From assembly GCA_002293345.1 (NCBI GenBank), contig DBDB01000084.1:1-32778 (forward strand): DNA of 32,778 bases. The letters are read 5' to 3'. The notes below the pieces were generated by a model. It searched no databases, was not told where the DNA came from, and saw only the letters and a list, made by a program, of their open reading frames with translations. The position numbers and the translations under genes were made by a program. This DNA is from Alistipes sp. UBA943. Lineage in GTDB: Bacteria; Bacteroidota; Bacteroidia; Bacteroidales; Rikenellaceae. Positions 14,465 through 21,395 of the stretch are shown here, one piece after another; position 1 is the stretch's first letter, and each line of letters begins with the position of its first letter.

Positions 14465-14972
14465 ATACGTATTATTGTTGGCTGTTGCCGTGTGTCTGTC
14501 GACATGCGGGATGACGGTCAAGTACTCCCTTTCGGGTGCCTCGATCCCGCCCGACGCACGGACGTTCAGCGTGGCATATTTCCCGAACAACGCTGCCATG
14601 GTGTCACCGATCCTGAGTTCGGAGTTGACGAACGCGTTGCGTGACAAATTTGCCAACCAGACACGTCTCGTGCAGGTCGACGAGGGGGGTGACTTCGCTT
14701 TCGAGGGTGAAATTACGAACTATACCTCCTCCACCGCCGCCGTTTCGGCCGCCTCGGAATCCGCCCTGCTGAACCGCCTCACGATCACCGTGCGGGTACG
14801 ATTCACGTGTTCCGTGCAACCCGAGCTGTCGTTCACACAGGGACAGCAATTTACCGCGTTCGCGGAGTTCGACTCGAATCGCATGTTGAACGAAGTGGAA
14901 GGAGAGTTGATCCCCCAAATCGTCGATCAGTTGGTTACGGATATATTTCAGGCATCAGCGGCCCAATGGTAG
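14451..14972 (+). CDS. lptE: LPS assembly lipoprotein LptE
   Basis: This lipoprotein plugs the LptD barrel that inserts LPS into the outer leaflet. A signal peptide ends in LSTCG, whose Cys20 would be lipidated. The mature protein has the Bacteroidota LptE pattern: VKYSLSGASIPPDARTFSV, a LSSELTNALRDKF helix, the FEGEITNY strand and a late VDQLVTDIFQ helix. At 173 aa the size is normal. The identification is supported by position before the TPR protein and secG. Repeat copy B follows its stop codon immediately. Confidence 0.85.
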   Translation: MKPIRYVLLLAVAVCLSTCGMTVKYSLSGASIPPDARTFSVAYFPNNAAMVSPILSSELTNALRDKFANQTRLVQVDEGGDFAFEGEITNYTSSTAAVSAASESALLNRLTITVRVRFTCSVQPELSFTQGQQFTAFAEFDSNRMLNEVEGELIPQIVDQLVTDIFQASAAQW

Positions 14973-15103
14973 TTTTTGTGGTGATCGCGGCGCATCTTCG
15001 GCACTTTGCTTGTTTGTCGCCGAGGGGAGGTACTACCTGTACATCCCCCTCGTCGCCCAACTTCGACAAAGCCCCAAATCTGCAACCGCGCTGACCACAA
15101 AAA
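14973..15103 (+). repeat. Intergenic inverted-repeat element, copy B (131 bp)
   Basis: TTTTTGTGGT (14973-14982) and ACCACAAAAA (15094-15103) are the ends; inside them CGCGG pairs with CCGCG. The fifth-from-inner base changed from C (copy A) to G with its partner changed from G to C, so pairing is kept. Shared inner blocks are GCATCTTCGGC and CCAAATCTGC, and a central GGGGAGGTAC/GTACATCCCC hairpin is present. It starts on the base after the lptE stop. The 40 bases between it and the next start hold nothing else recognisable. Confidence 0.85.
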
Positions 15104-15143
15104 CCATCCCGAAATAATCGCTGAGCGCAAAAACAGTTTACAC

Positions 15144-15497
15144 ATGACACAATACTCCGAATATCTGCAAAAAATCGTCGCCTTCGCACGGCCGTGGGAC
15201 GCCACGGCGGCACCCGCTGAGGCTCCGTGTGGAACCATCGACGCATTCCTCAAACTCGACGACTATCGCATCGTCGCGGATAACGAATCGGTCGATATTC
15301 CCGACGAGATCACCATCACGGCACGTTTCGACGACGACGAACTGTACGAAACCGAAGAGTTGGCCGAAGTGTACCTCGCACAAGGTCTCACCCAACAGGC
15401 GGTCGATATTTACAGGCGTTTAAGTTTGGTAAATCCGGAAAAAAGTGCTTACTTCGCACAAATTATTACGCAAATCGAAAACTATAAAACAGAATAA
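15144..15497 (+). CDS. Small TPR-like protein of the lptE-secG cluster
   Basis: At 117 aa this is a soluble protein. Its C-terminal 45 residues (ELAEVYLAQGLTQQAVDIYRRLSLVNPEKSAYF) form one tetratricopeptide-like helical pair. The N-terminal half is unrecognised and acidic near residues 60-75. Such proteins sit between lptE and secG in related genomes. The role is unknown but is probably protein-protein contact at the membrane. The start at 15144 excludes in-frame sequence that lies in repeat copy B. It ends 2 nt before secG. Confidence 0.7.
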   Translation: MTQYSEYLQKIVAFARPWDATAAPAEAPCGTIDAFLKLDDYRIVADNESVDIPDEITITARFDDDELYETEELAEVYLAQGLTQQAVDIYRRLSLVNPEKSAYFAQIITQIENYKTE

Positions 15498-15499
15498 CC

Positions 15500-15877
15500 A
15501 TGTTATACACCATCTGTATTGTCCTCATCCTCATCGCAAGTCTGTTGCTCATTCTGGCCGTGCTCGTGCAGAGCCCCAAGAGCGGCATGGCAGCCAATTT
15601 CGGTGCCTCGAACCAGGTGATGGGCGTGCGTCAAACCACGGATTTCCTCGAAAAATTCACCTGGACAATGGCCGGTGCGATTGTCGTGCTGAGCCTCATC
15701 GCCACCCTCGCCATGGATCGCGGACGCGTTGCGAGCAGTAACGCCCGTATCGACGCCGATACCGAAATGTTGATGCAGACCTCGATCGAGGAGGGTACCG
15801 AAAGTGCAGAGGGAGCGGAAGCAGTTATCCCCGAGGAGGTTGCTGTGGAAACCCCTGCCGACCAAGCGGCTGAGTAA
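15500..15877 (+). CDS. secG: Preprotein translocase subunit SecG
   Basis: An accessory subunit of the SecYEG channel. Two transmembrane helices (about residues 2-22 and 52-70) flank the conserved cytoplasmic loop LVQSPKSGMAANFGASNQVMG, which is diagnostic for SecG. The tail (about 80-125) is acidic and disordered, as often seen in Bacteroidota. The stop overlaps the next start by one base (TAATG). Confidence 0.93.
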   Translation: MLYTICIVLILIASLLLILAVLVQSPKSGMAANFGASNQVMGVRQTTDFLEKFTWTMAGAIVVLSLIATLAMDRGRVASSNARIDADTEMLMQTSIEEGTESAEGAEAVIPEEVAVETPADQAAE

Positions 15878-16173
15878 TGTCTCTTTTCAGCGGTCTGATC
15901 GTAGGGGCGGGTACGTTCCTCATCATCGGCGCATTCCATCCCGTCGTGATCAAGGCCGAGTATCACTTCGGTACGCGCTGTTGGTGGGTGTTCCTGCTGT
16001 CAGGTATCGCATCCGGAGTGGCGTCCGTACTTGTCGCGAACTTCATCCTGTCGGCCCTGTGCGGCGTATTGGCATTCACGTTGCTGTGGTCCATCAAGGA
16101 ACTCTTCGAACAGAAAAAACGTGTCGAAAAGGGGTGGTTTCCATCCAACCCTCGGCGAAAAATACAACCATAA
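15877..16173 (+). CDS. DUF4491 family membrane protein
   Basis: A 98-aa inner-membrane protein with three predicted helices (about 5-20, 33-52, 54-72) and a basic cytoplasmic tail ending in KKRVEKGWFPSNPRRK. The motif IIGAFHPVVIKAEYHFG followed by CWWVFL and the K-[RK]-V-x-KGWFP-x-NP ending matches DUF4491. The function is unknown. It is translationally coupled to secG. Confidence 0.85.
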   Translation: MSLFSGLIVGAGTFLIIGAFHPVVIKAEYHFGTRCWWVFLLSGIASGVASVLVANFILSALCGVLAFTLLWSIKELFEQKKRVEKGWFPSNPRRKIQP

Positions 16174-16184
16174 AAAGCGCTACC

Positions 16185-16427
16185 ATGGACTACTCGATCA
16201 CCATAGAACCCCGTAACGAGAAGGAATATTCGCTCCTGATGGCCATGTTCGAGAAGATGAACATACGGATCAACAAAAAGTCTGCAAAGGCACTCCTGCG
16301 CCCCTGGACTCCCGCATCTGTGGAGGAGTTGCGGGAAGAACTGGATGTGGCGGTACAACAGTCTCACATGGGACTCGGCATCTCAAACGAAGATGTAAAA
16401 AAACGAACTTTGTCGACATGGGTGTGA
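16185..16427 (+). CDS. Putative antitoxin of a ParE/RelE-type toxin-antitoxin pair
   Basis: This 80-aa protein has an N-terminal strand ITIEPRNEKEYSLLMAMFEKMNIRI like the short antitoxins (DUF2683-like) that precede RelE/ParE toxins in Bacteroidota, and a helical C-terminal half. It overlaps the following toxin frame by 10 nt, as usual for such pairs. It probably bound the toxin and the shared promoter. The neighbour toxin is frameshifted, so the antitoxin may now be free of its function. Confidence 0.6.
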   Translation: MDYSITIEPRNEKEYSLLMAMFEKMNIRINKKSAKALLRPWTPASVEELREELDVAVQQSHMGLGISNEDVKKRTLSTWV

Positions 16428-16736
16428 CACTAACCCTCGAATGGATGCCATTGGCAGAGCAACGAGTTCGTGAAATTTATACCTACTACCTCAACAAAGC
16501 CGGTGAAAGACGGGCAAAGATAGTTATCGCACGAATCCTTCGATCATGTCGACCTGCTCGCCCAACACCCATTGATCGGAAAACGTGAGGAGTCGGTATC
16601 GGATGCTTCCAGAGAATTTCGACGAATTATTGTGAGGCATTACAAGATTGTTTACTGGATCGAGGATGGGAGAGTCAAAATTGCCACTGTCTTCGATTGT
16701 CGCCAAAACCCTAAAAAACTATCGGAAGTAAAATAA
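16418..16736 (+). pseudogene. Frameshifted ParE/RelE-family toxin
   Basis: The frame from the ATG at 16418 reads as a ParE-like toxin (LEWMPLAEQRVREIYTYYLNKAGE) for about 40 codons and would stop at 16586-16588. The rest of the family pattern (DLLAQHPLIGKREES, REFRRIIVRHYKIVYWIEDG, TVFDCRQNPKKL) continues in the next frame to the TAA at 16734-16736. Skipping one base at 16537-16538 (ATCCTTCGAT) restores one protein of about 105 aa. It is a recent single-base insertion, a sequencing error, or a site of recoding. It ends 2 nt before feoAB. Confidence 0.75.
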
Positions 16737-16738
16737 CC

Positions 16739-18964
16739 ATGCGTCTTTCGGATCTCAAAACGGGTGAATCGGCCACCATCTTCCGTGTTCAGGGGGATGG
16801 TGCGTTTCGTCAGCGGATCATCGAGATGGGATTCGTGTGTGGGAAACGTGTCGAGGCGGTACTGAACGCCCCGTTGCAGGATCCGATCGTGTATCGTGTG
16901 ATGGGTTACGAGGTGTCGTTGCGCCGCAGCGAAGCCAAACTGGTGGAGATCGTGCCCGTGGAGACAACCACCTCCCCAGGAGGTGGTTTGCCGAAGGCAA
17001 TAGCTTGGGCGGCATGTGGCGGATGCCCCTCATGTCCCTCGTGCGAGGTGTGTAACGGGGCCGGTGTCGATGCGCCCCGCAAAAGCGGGAGTGCAGACGC
17101 GGCCCCGTGGGAGACAGGTGATCGGACGATCAAAATAGCACTCGTCGGAAATCCCAATAGCGGCAAAACGTCGCTGTTTAACGCCCTTTCAGGGGGTCAT
17201 GAGCATGTCGGCAACTATTCGGGAGTCACTGTGGGTGCCAAGATTGGATATGCTAAACACGGAGGATATCGCATAGAGATCACCGACCTGCCGGGTACAT
17301 ACGCCCTGACGGCCTACACGCCCGAGGAGCGTTTCGTAAGGGATCATCTGGTCAACCACACGCCCGATGTGGTGCTGAATGTCGTTGCGGCATCGAACCT
17401 CGAACGGAACCTCTACCTGACCACCGAACTCATAGATTTGAACCTGCGTACCGTCGCGGCACTGAACATGTACGACGAGTTGGAGGCAAGCGGTGCGAAG
17501 TTGGATTACGAGTCGTTGGGCGGCATGATGGGCATCCCGATGGTACCCACGGACGCACGCAACCACCGGGGAATCGACGAACTGTTGGACACGATCATCG
17601 GTGTGTATGAGGATCGGGATCCGCGGGTGAGGCATATACATATTCACGGTGTCTCCGACACGGAAAAGAGTGATTTTTCTGGAATTTCGGAGGATAAATT
17701 TGGCTCCAACGATGCGGATAGAAAATATGGCTTTATAGCCGGTGCACTGCGCGAGACGTACACACCCGGCACACAGGATCAGCTACAAGTGTCGCACGTG
17801 ATCGACACTATCGTGACACATAAATTGTGGGGATTCCCGATCTTTTTCGCCCTGATGGGATTGATGTTCTGGTGCACGTTCGCGCTGGGGGCGTACCCGA
17901 TGGGATGGATCGAGAGTGGCGTGGCGTGGCTCGGGGACACAATCTCCAACCTGATGCCGGAGGGGTTCCTACGCAACTTGATCGTCGACGGTATTATTAC
18001 CGGTGTGGGAGGCGTGATCGTTTTCCTGCCCAACATTCTGATCCTGTACCTGTTCATCGCCTTCTTCGAGGATTCGGGATACATGGCACGCGCGGCGTTC
18101 ATCATGGACAAGGTCATGCACCGTATCGGTCTCCACGGAAAGTCGTTCATCCCTCTGGTGATGGGTTTCGGGTGCAACGTGCCGGCCATCATGGCGACAC
18201 GTACCATCGAGAGTCGATCCAGTCGCTTGATCACCGTGCTGTTGGTGCCGTTCATGTCGTGTAGCGCGCGCATGCCGATCTACATCCTGCTTATCGGCAC
18301 CTTCTTCACCGCCTACGGAGGGTGGATCATGTTGGGGCTGTATGTACTGGGAATCGTCATGGCGATACTCACCTCTCTGGCCCTGCGCACGTTCCTGTTC
18401 AAAAAGGATGAGACTCCATTCGTGATGGAGTTACCTCCGTACCGCGTACCTACGGCACGTTCCACCGTACGACACATGTGGGACAAAGCGGCACAGTACC
18501 TGAAAAAGATGGGCGGTCTGATCCTCGTGGCATCGGTCGTGGTGTGGGCCGCGTCGACGTACCCCAAGCAGGAACCCGTCCTCGAAAAGGTGGGTAAATT
18601 CTGTGAACCGATCGTGGAACCGCTCGGACTGAACTGGAAAACGGGTGTGGCACTCATCGCCGGTATACCTGCCAAAGAGCTGGTAGTCAGTACGTTGGCT
18701 GTACTATACGCCGGAGATGCCGACACACCGGAATCGGATGATATCAACAGCGGAAGGCTCGCCGAAAAACTTGTCGCGAGTGGAGATTTCACTCCCGCGT
18801 CAACTTTGGCACTACTTGTGTTTATACTCCTGTATGTTCCATGTATCGCCGCCGTCGCTGCCATTGCACGCGAACTGTCGTGGCGATGGGCACTCGTCTC
18901 GATGGTGTATAACACTGTCGTCGCGTGGCTCATAGCATGGGGAGTGTATAACCTGCTAAATTGA
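16739..18964 (+). CDS. feoB: Fused FeoA-FeoB ferrous iron transporter
   Basis: Imports Fe(II) across the inner membrane, powered or gated by nucleotide hydrolysis. Residues 1-75 are a FeoA SH3-like domain. A linker (about 76-135) holds a cysteine cluster CGGCPSCPSCEVC, which might bind metal. The FeoB G-domain follows: G1 GNPNSGKTS (about 140), G2 region NYSGVTV, G3 DLPG, G4 NMYD. The membrane part has the two gate motifs GFGCNVPAIM and CSARMPIY and the late GIPAKELVVS. At 741 aa it is compact for a fusion. The linker DNA is rich in perfect hairpins. It is preceded within 2 bp by the toxin remnant. Confidence 0.95.
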   Translation: MRLSDLKTGESATIFRVQGDGAFRQRIIEMGFVCGKRVEAVLNAPLQDPIVYRVMGYEVSLRRSEAKLVEIVPVETTTSPGGGLPKAIAWAACGGCPSCPSCEVCNGAGVDAPRKSGSADAAPWETGDRTIKIALVGNPNSGKTSLFNALSGGHEHVGNYSGVTVGAKIGYAKHGGYRIEITDLPGTYALTAYTPEERFVRDHLVNHTPDVVLNVVAASNLERNLYLTTELIDLNLRTVAALNMYDELEASGAKLDYESLGGMMGIPMVPTDARNHRGIDELLDTIIGVYEDRDPRVRHIHIHGVSDTEKSDFSGISEDKFGSNDADRKYGFIAGALRETYTPGTQDQLQVSHVIDTIVTHKLWGFPIFFALMGLMFWCTFALGAYPMGWIESGVAWLGDTISNLMPEGFLRNLIVDGIITGVGGVIVFLPNILILYLFIAFFEDSGYMARAAFIMDKVMHRIGLHGKSFIPLVMGFGCNVPAIMATRTIESRSSRLITVLLVPFMSCSARMPIYILLIGTFFTAYGGWIMLGLYVLGIVMAILTSLALRTFLFKKDETPFVMELPPYRVPTARSTVRHMWDKAAQYLKKMGGLILVASVVVWAASTYPKQEPVLEKVGKFCEPIVEPLGLNWKTGVALIAGIPAKELVVSTLAVLYAGDADTPESDDINSGRLAEKLVASGDFTPASTLALLVFILLYVPCIAAVAAIARELSWRWALVSMVYNTVVAWLIAWGVYNLLN
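16966..17106 (+). repeat. Hairpin-rich linker DNA inside feoAB
   Basis: Four inverted repeats stand in the codons between FeoA and the G-domain: AACCACCTCC/GGAGGTGGTT (16966-16988), TTGCC/GGCAA (16988-17000), GGGGCCG/CGGCCCC (17057-17106) and, nested within the last, CCCGC-AAAA-GCGGG (17076-17089). No alignment to the 81-bp repeats was found. Confidence 0.5.
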
Positions 18965-18969
18965 GTGTC

Positions 18970-19938
18970 ATGAAAACATCCACCCTCACCATGAAAGCCG
19001 GCTCGTTAATGTTGGCTTTTTTTGTCGCCATCGCCACGGCATGCGGACAGGTACGTCCCGAACAGATTACCCTCACCAAACAACTCTCCTACGACCAGCA
19101 CACGCTTGCCGATGAATATCCGTACGGCAAAACGACACGAAGGTTCCAGTGGGACAAGATCAAAGTGCAACTCGCCGACATCGAGAACGCGGAGCGTAAG
19201 GGTGGCTCGTGGGGTGTGCTCGAAAACCGACGCGATGAACATGGCCGTGCTCCCCTCGTGTACAACAGCCATACGGACGAGTACCACCGTGCCGCGGACT
19301 CGCTGGGTAACGAACAGTATCAAGGCATTCCGCTCTACGACGTGCGTGATTCTGTGAAACCGGTGTTGTACGGTGACGATGGCATGTGGGTGCGTGTCGT
19401 GTCACAAGACGAACGTTGGACGACCCTCGAAACCATTCACGAGATCACCCGCGACACCTATCGCGTACCGACACGATATGTGCATACGATTACGAATCCC
19501 GTACCGTTCACACGTGTCATCGTAGCCGATCGCGCGATGCAGAATATCGCCACGCTCGAAAAACAACCCGGTCCCGCACAACACACATGGCTAATCCGTT
19601 CGATGAATCCCTGTTCGACCGGTGCACACAACCCACCCTATCAGATGCCCACACCGTTAGGAATCTTCGTCATTCAGGAGAAGAAATCCAAAATGTTGTT
19701 CACGAAGGACGGGTCGAGCGAGATCGCGGGATTCACTCCCCATGCCAGCCGTTTCAGCGGCGGAGGGTACATCCATGGTGTGCCGGTGAACTATCCGAAT
19801 CAGACTCCCGTCGAGTTCTCATCGACACTGGGCACCACCCCACGGTCGCACATGTGCATCCGTAATGCCACCTCGCACGCCAAGTTCATTTACGACTGGG
19901 CACCGGTGGATGGAGCGCTCCTCGTGGTGATCGAGTAA
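18970..19938 (+). CDS. L,D-transpeptidase, YkuD-like
   Basis: An exported cell-wall enzyme predicted to form or exchange L,D-cross-links or to attach proteins to peptidoglycan. Signal peptide residues 1-26 end near ATACGQ, so a lipoprotein form is possible. The C-terminal domain (about 200-322) has the YkuD pattern: PTPLGIFVIQEKKSKM, GGGYIHGVPVN with the conserved His, then SHMCIRN with the catalytic Cys. The usual SHGC is SHMC here. The ATG at 18970 was preferred over a TTG at 18961 inside feoAB. A second, different L,D-transpeptidase follows. Confidence 0.82.
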   Translation: MKTSTLTMKAGSLMLAFFVAIATACGQVRPEQITLTKQLSYDQHTLADEYPYGKTTRRFQWDKIKVQLADIENAERKGGSWGVLENRRDEHGRAPLVYNSHTDEYHRAADSLGNEQYQGIPLYDVRDSVKPVLYGDDGMWVRVVSQDERWTTLETIHEITRDTYRVPTRYVHTITNPVPFTRVIVADRAMQNIATLEKQPGPAQHTWLIRSMNPCSTGAHNPPYQMPTPLGIFVIQEKKSKMLFTKDGSSEIAGFTPHASRFSGGGYIHGVPVNYPNQTPVEFSSTLGTTPRSHMCIRNATSHAKFIYDWAPVDGALLVVIE

Positions 19939-19974
19939 TGCAATAATCGCCCCCTTTTCTGCGTTATATCCACG

Positions 19975-20604
19975 ATGAAAAAACTACTGATCCTGATAGC
20001 CATCCTCCTGCCGTTCGGCGCATCGGCAGCCATCGTACCCTCGCAACTCGCGACGCCGCAATCCGTGTCCGCCGAACAGATCTATCGCCAGGCCGGATTG
20101 TCGGAATATGTGACGTACAAAGCGTTCGAGGCTGCGTATGCCAAGTATGTCGCCACCCCGGGACGCAACAAGGAAATTCTGACCCTGATCGACTTCTCCA
20201 AACCATCTTCGGAGGAGCGTATGGTGGTGATCGACATGGCCAACAGGCAGTTGCTGTTCCACTCCATCGTGTCACATGGCAGGGGCAGCGGCGAGTTGTA
20301 CGCCACCTCGTTCGGCAACACATCGGGGTGTCACAAAAGTTCACTCGGCACCTATCTCACCGAAGGAACCTATCAGGGACGTAACGGTTATTCATTGGTA
20401 TTGAACGGTCTCGAACGGGGTGTGAACGACAATGCGAAGGCACGTGCGATCGTCATGCATGGTGCGGATTATTGTTCGCGGCAGACTATCGCCATGACAG
20501 GACGTCTCGGACGCAGTCACGGATGTCCCGCCCTGCCCCGCGAGTTGAACAAAACCATCATCGACACGATCAAAGGCGGCTCGTTACTCTACATTTTCGC
20601 TTAA
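19975..20604 (+). CDS. Murein L,D-transpeptidase catalytic domain family protein
   Basis: A secreted 209-aa protein with signal peptide 1-19 (MKKLLILIAILLPFGASAA). The domain of the PF13645 type has MVVIDMANRQLLFHSIVSHG near residue 82, SLGTYLTEGTYQG, a HGADYCSR segment and the active-site GRSHGCPALP near residue 181 (Cys as nucleophile, His). It belongs to a different sub-family from the gene just upstream, and the two probably act on the same periplasmic peptidoglycan. Its TAA stop overlaps the stop of the convergent gene in the sequence TTAA. Confidence 0.85.
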   Translation: MKKLLILIAILLPFGASAAIVPSQLATPQSVSAEQIYRQAGLSEYVTYKAFEAAYAKYVATPGRNKEILTLIDFSKPSSEERMVVIDMANRQLLFHSIVSHGRGSGELYATSFGNTSGCHKSSLGTYLTEGTYQGRNGYSLVLNGLERGVNDNAKARAIVMHGADYCSRQTIAMTGRLGRSHGCPALPRELNKTIIDTIKGGSLLYIFA

Positions 20605-21374
20605 GCCAGTTCGCTTCCATCATCCTCCCACTCATCCTGGGTATACTCCTCCCACGCGTAGAGTTCATCCGCATCTTCGTAAATCGGAGCATCGAGGTCG
20701 ATCTCCATCTCCATCATGCCGCCGAACGAGGGACGGGCGATACGCCGCATGTGCGATCTTTTGAGTTGCATCAGGTGAAACCCGAAAATATCCTCACCCT
20801 CCTCTTGCGGAAAACAGGTAACGGTATTTTCAGACCTGGAACACACCTTAAAGTGCGCTTTCGGCAGATTGGCCAGTTCTTCCGCGGTCTTCACCCCCTC
20901 GACGTCACACTCCGCGATCACTTCGGCACCTCTCTTTTTGGAGGTCGTCCAGAAGTAGTTTTCGGACAGCACGAGTGACGTGACGACCACCCAATCCTTG
21001 TCCCACCGTCCTTCGCGAATCCTTTCCTCAAGCCCTTTGGTGAGCGTGTCATAGCGATTTACCATCTCTTTGACAGCCGACACCTTCACCGAGAGATAGA
21101 ACGACCGATCACGTTTCAAACTGATCTTGAAAGTCGTGCCGGCCACTCTCTTCGCATCGGCATCCAACAACAGCTCCATCGAGGCATTGTCGTCGAAAAT
21201 CAATCCGCGATCTCTCTTATTCACACGTTCGGTTTTAAACTCGAAATCGAGATCCCCCTCCTTTTTGAACCCCTTGGCGGTCATGTGGCCATAGCTTCCG
21301 ACACGGATAATGTCGTCGTGCGTATTGGGATAATAATTCAAGTGGCGGCGAAATGCCTTGACAAACTGTTTCAT
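20601..21374 (-). CDS. Unknown protein with gasdermin-like sequence features, paired with patatin
   Basis: A 257-aa soluble protein without signal peptide. I see a basic N-terminal helix (MKQFVKAFRRHL), DDIIRVGSYGHMTAKGF, a beta-rich middle, LEERIREGRWDKDWVVVTSLVL near 118-139, a late DIFGFHLMQLKRS near 200, and a strongly acidic C-terminal tail (about 225-257). The order and spacing recall the pore-forming half of gasdermins: an N-terminal helix, then an FIPV-like strand, a VYVVTEVLQ-like strand and a LAFRVAQL-like strand. An acidic C-terminal tail could be an inhibitory peptide. The resemblance is remote and from memory. It is 21 nt downstream of the patatin gene, so the two are co-transcribed. 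Confidence 0.35.
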   Translation of the reverse strand: MKQFVKAFRRHLNYYPNTHDDIIRVGSYGHMTAKGFKKEGDLDFEFKTERVNKRDRGLIFDDNASMELLLDADAKRVAGTTFKISLKRDRSFYLSVKVSAVKEMVNRYDTLTKGLEERIREGRWDKDWVVVTSLVLSENYFWTTSKKRGAEVIAECDVEGVKTAEELANLPKAHFKVCSRSENTVTCFPQEEGEDIFGFHLMQLKRSHMRRIARPSFGGMMEMEIDLDAPIYEDADELYAWEEYTQDEWEDDGSELA

Positions 21375-21395
21375 GGCGTATGGTTTTTGTGAGAT

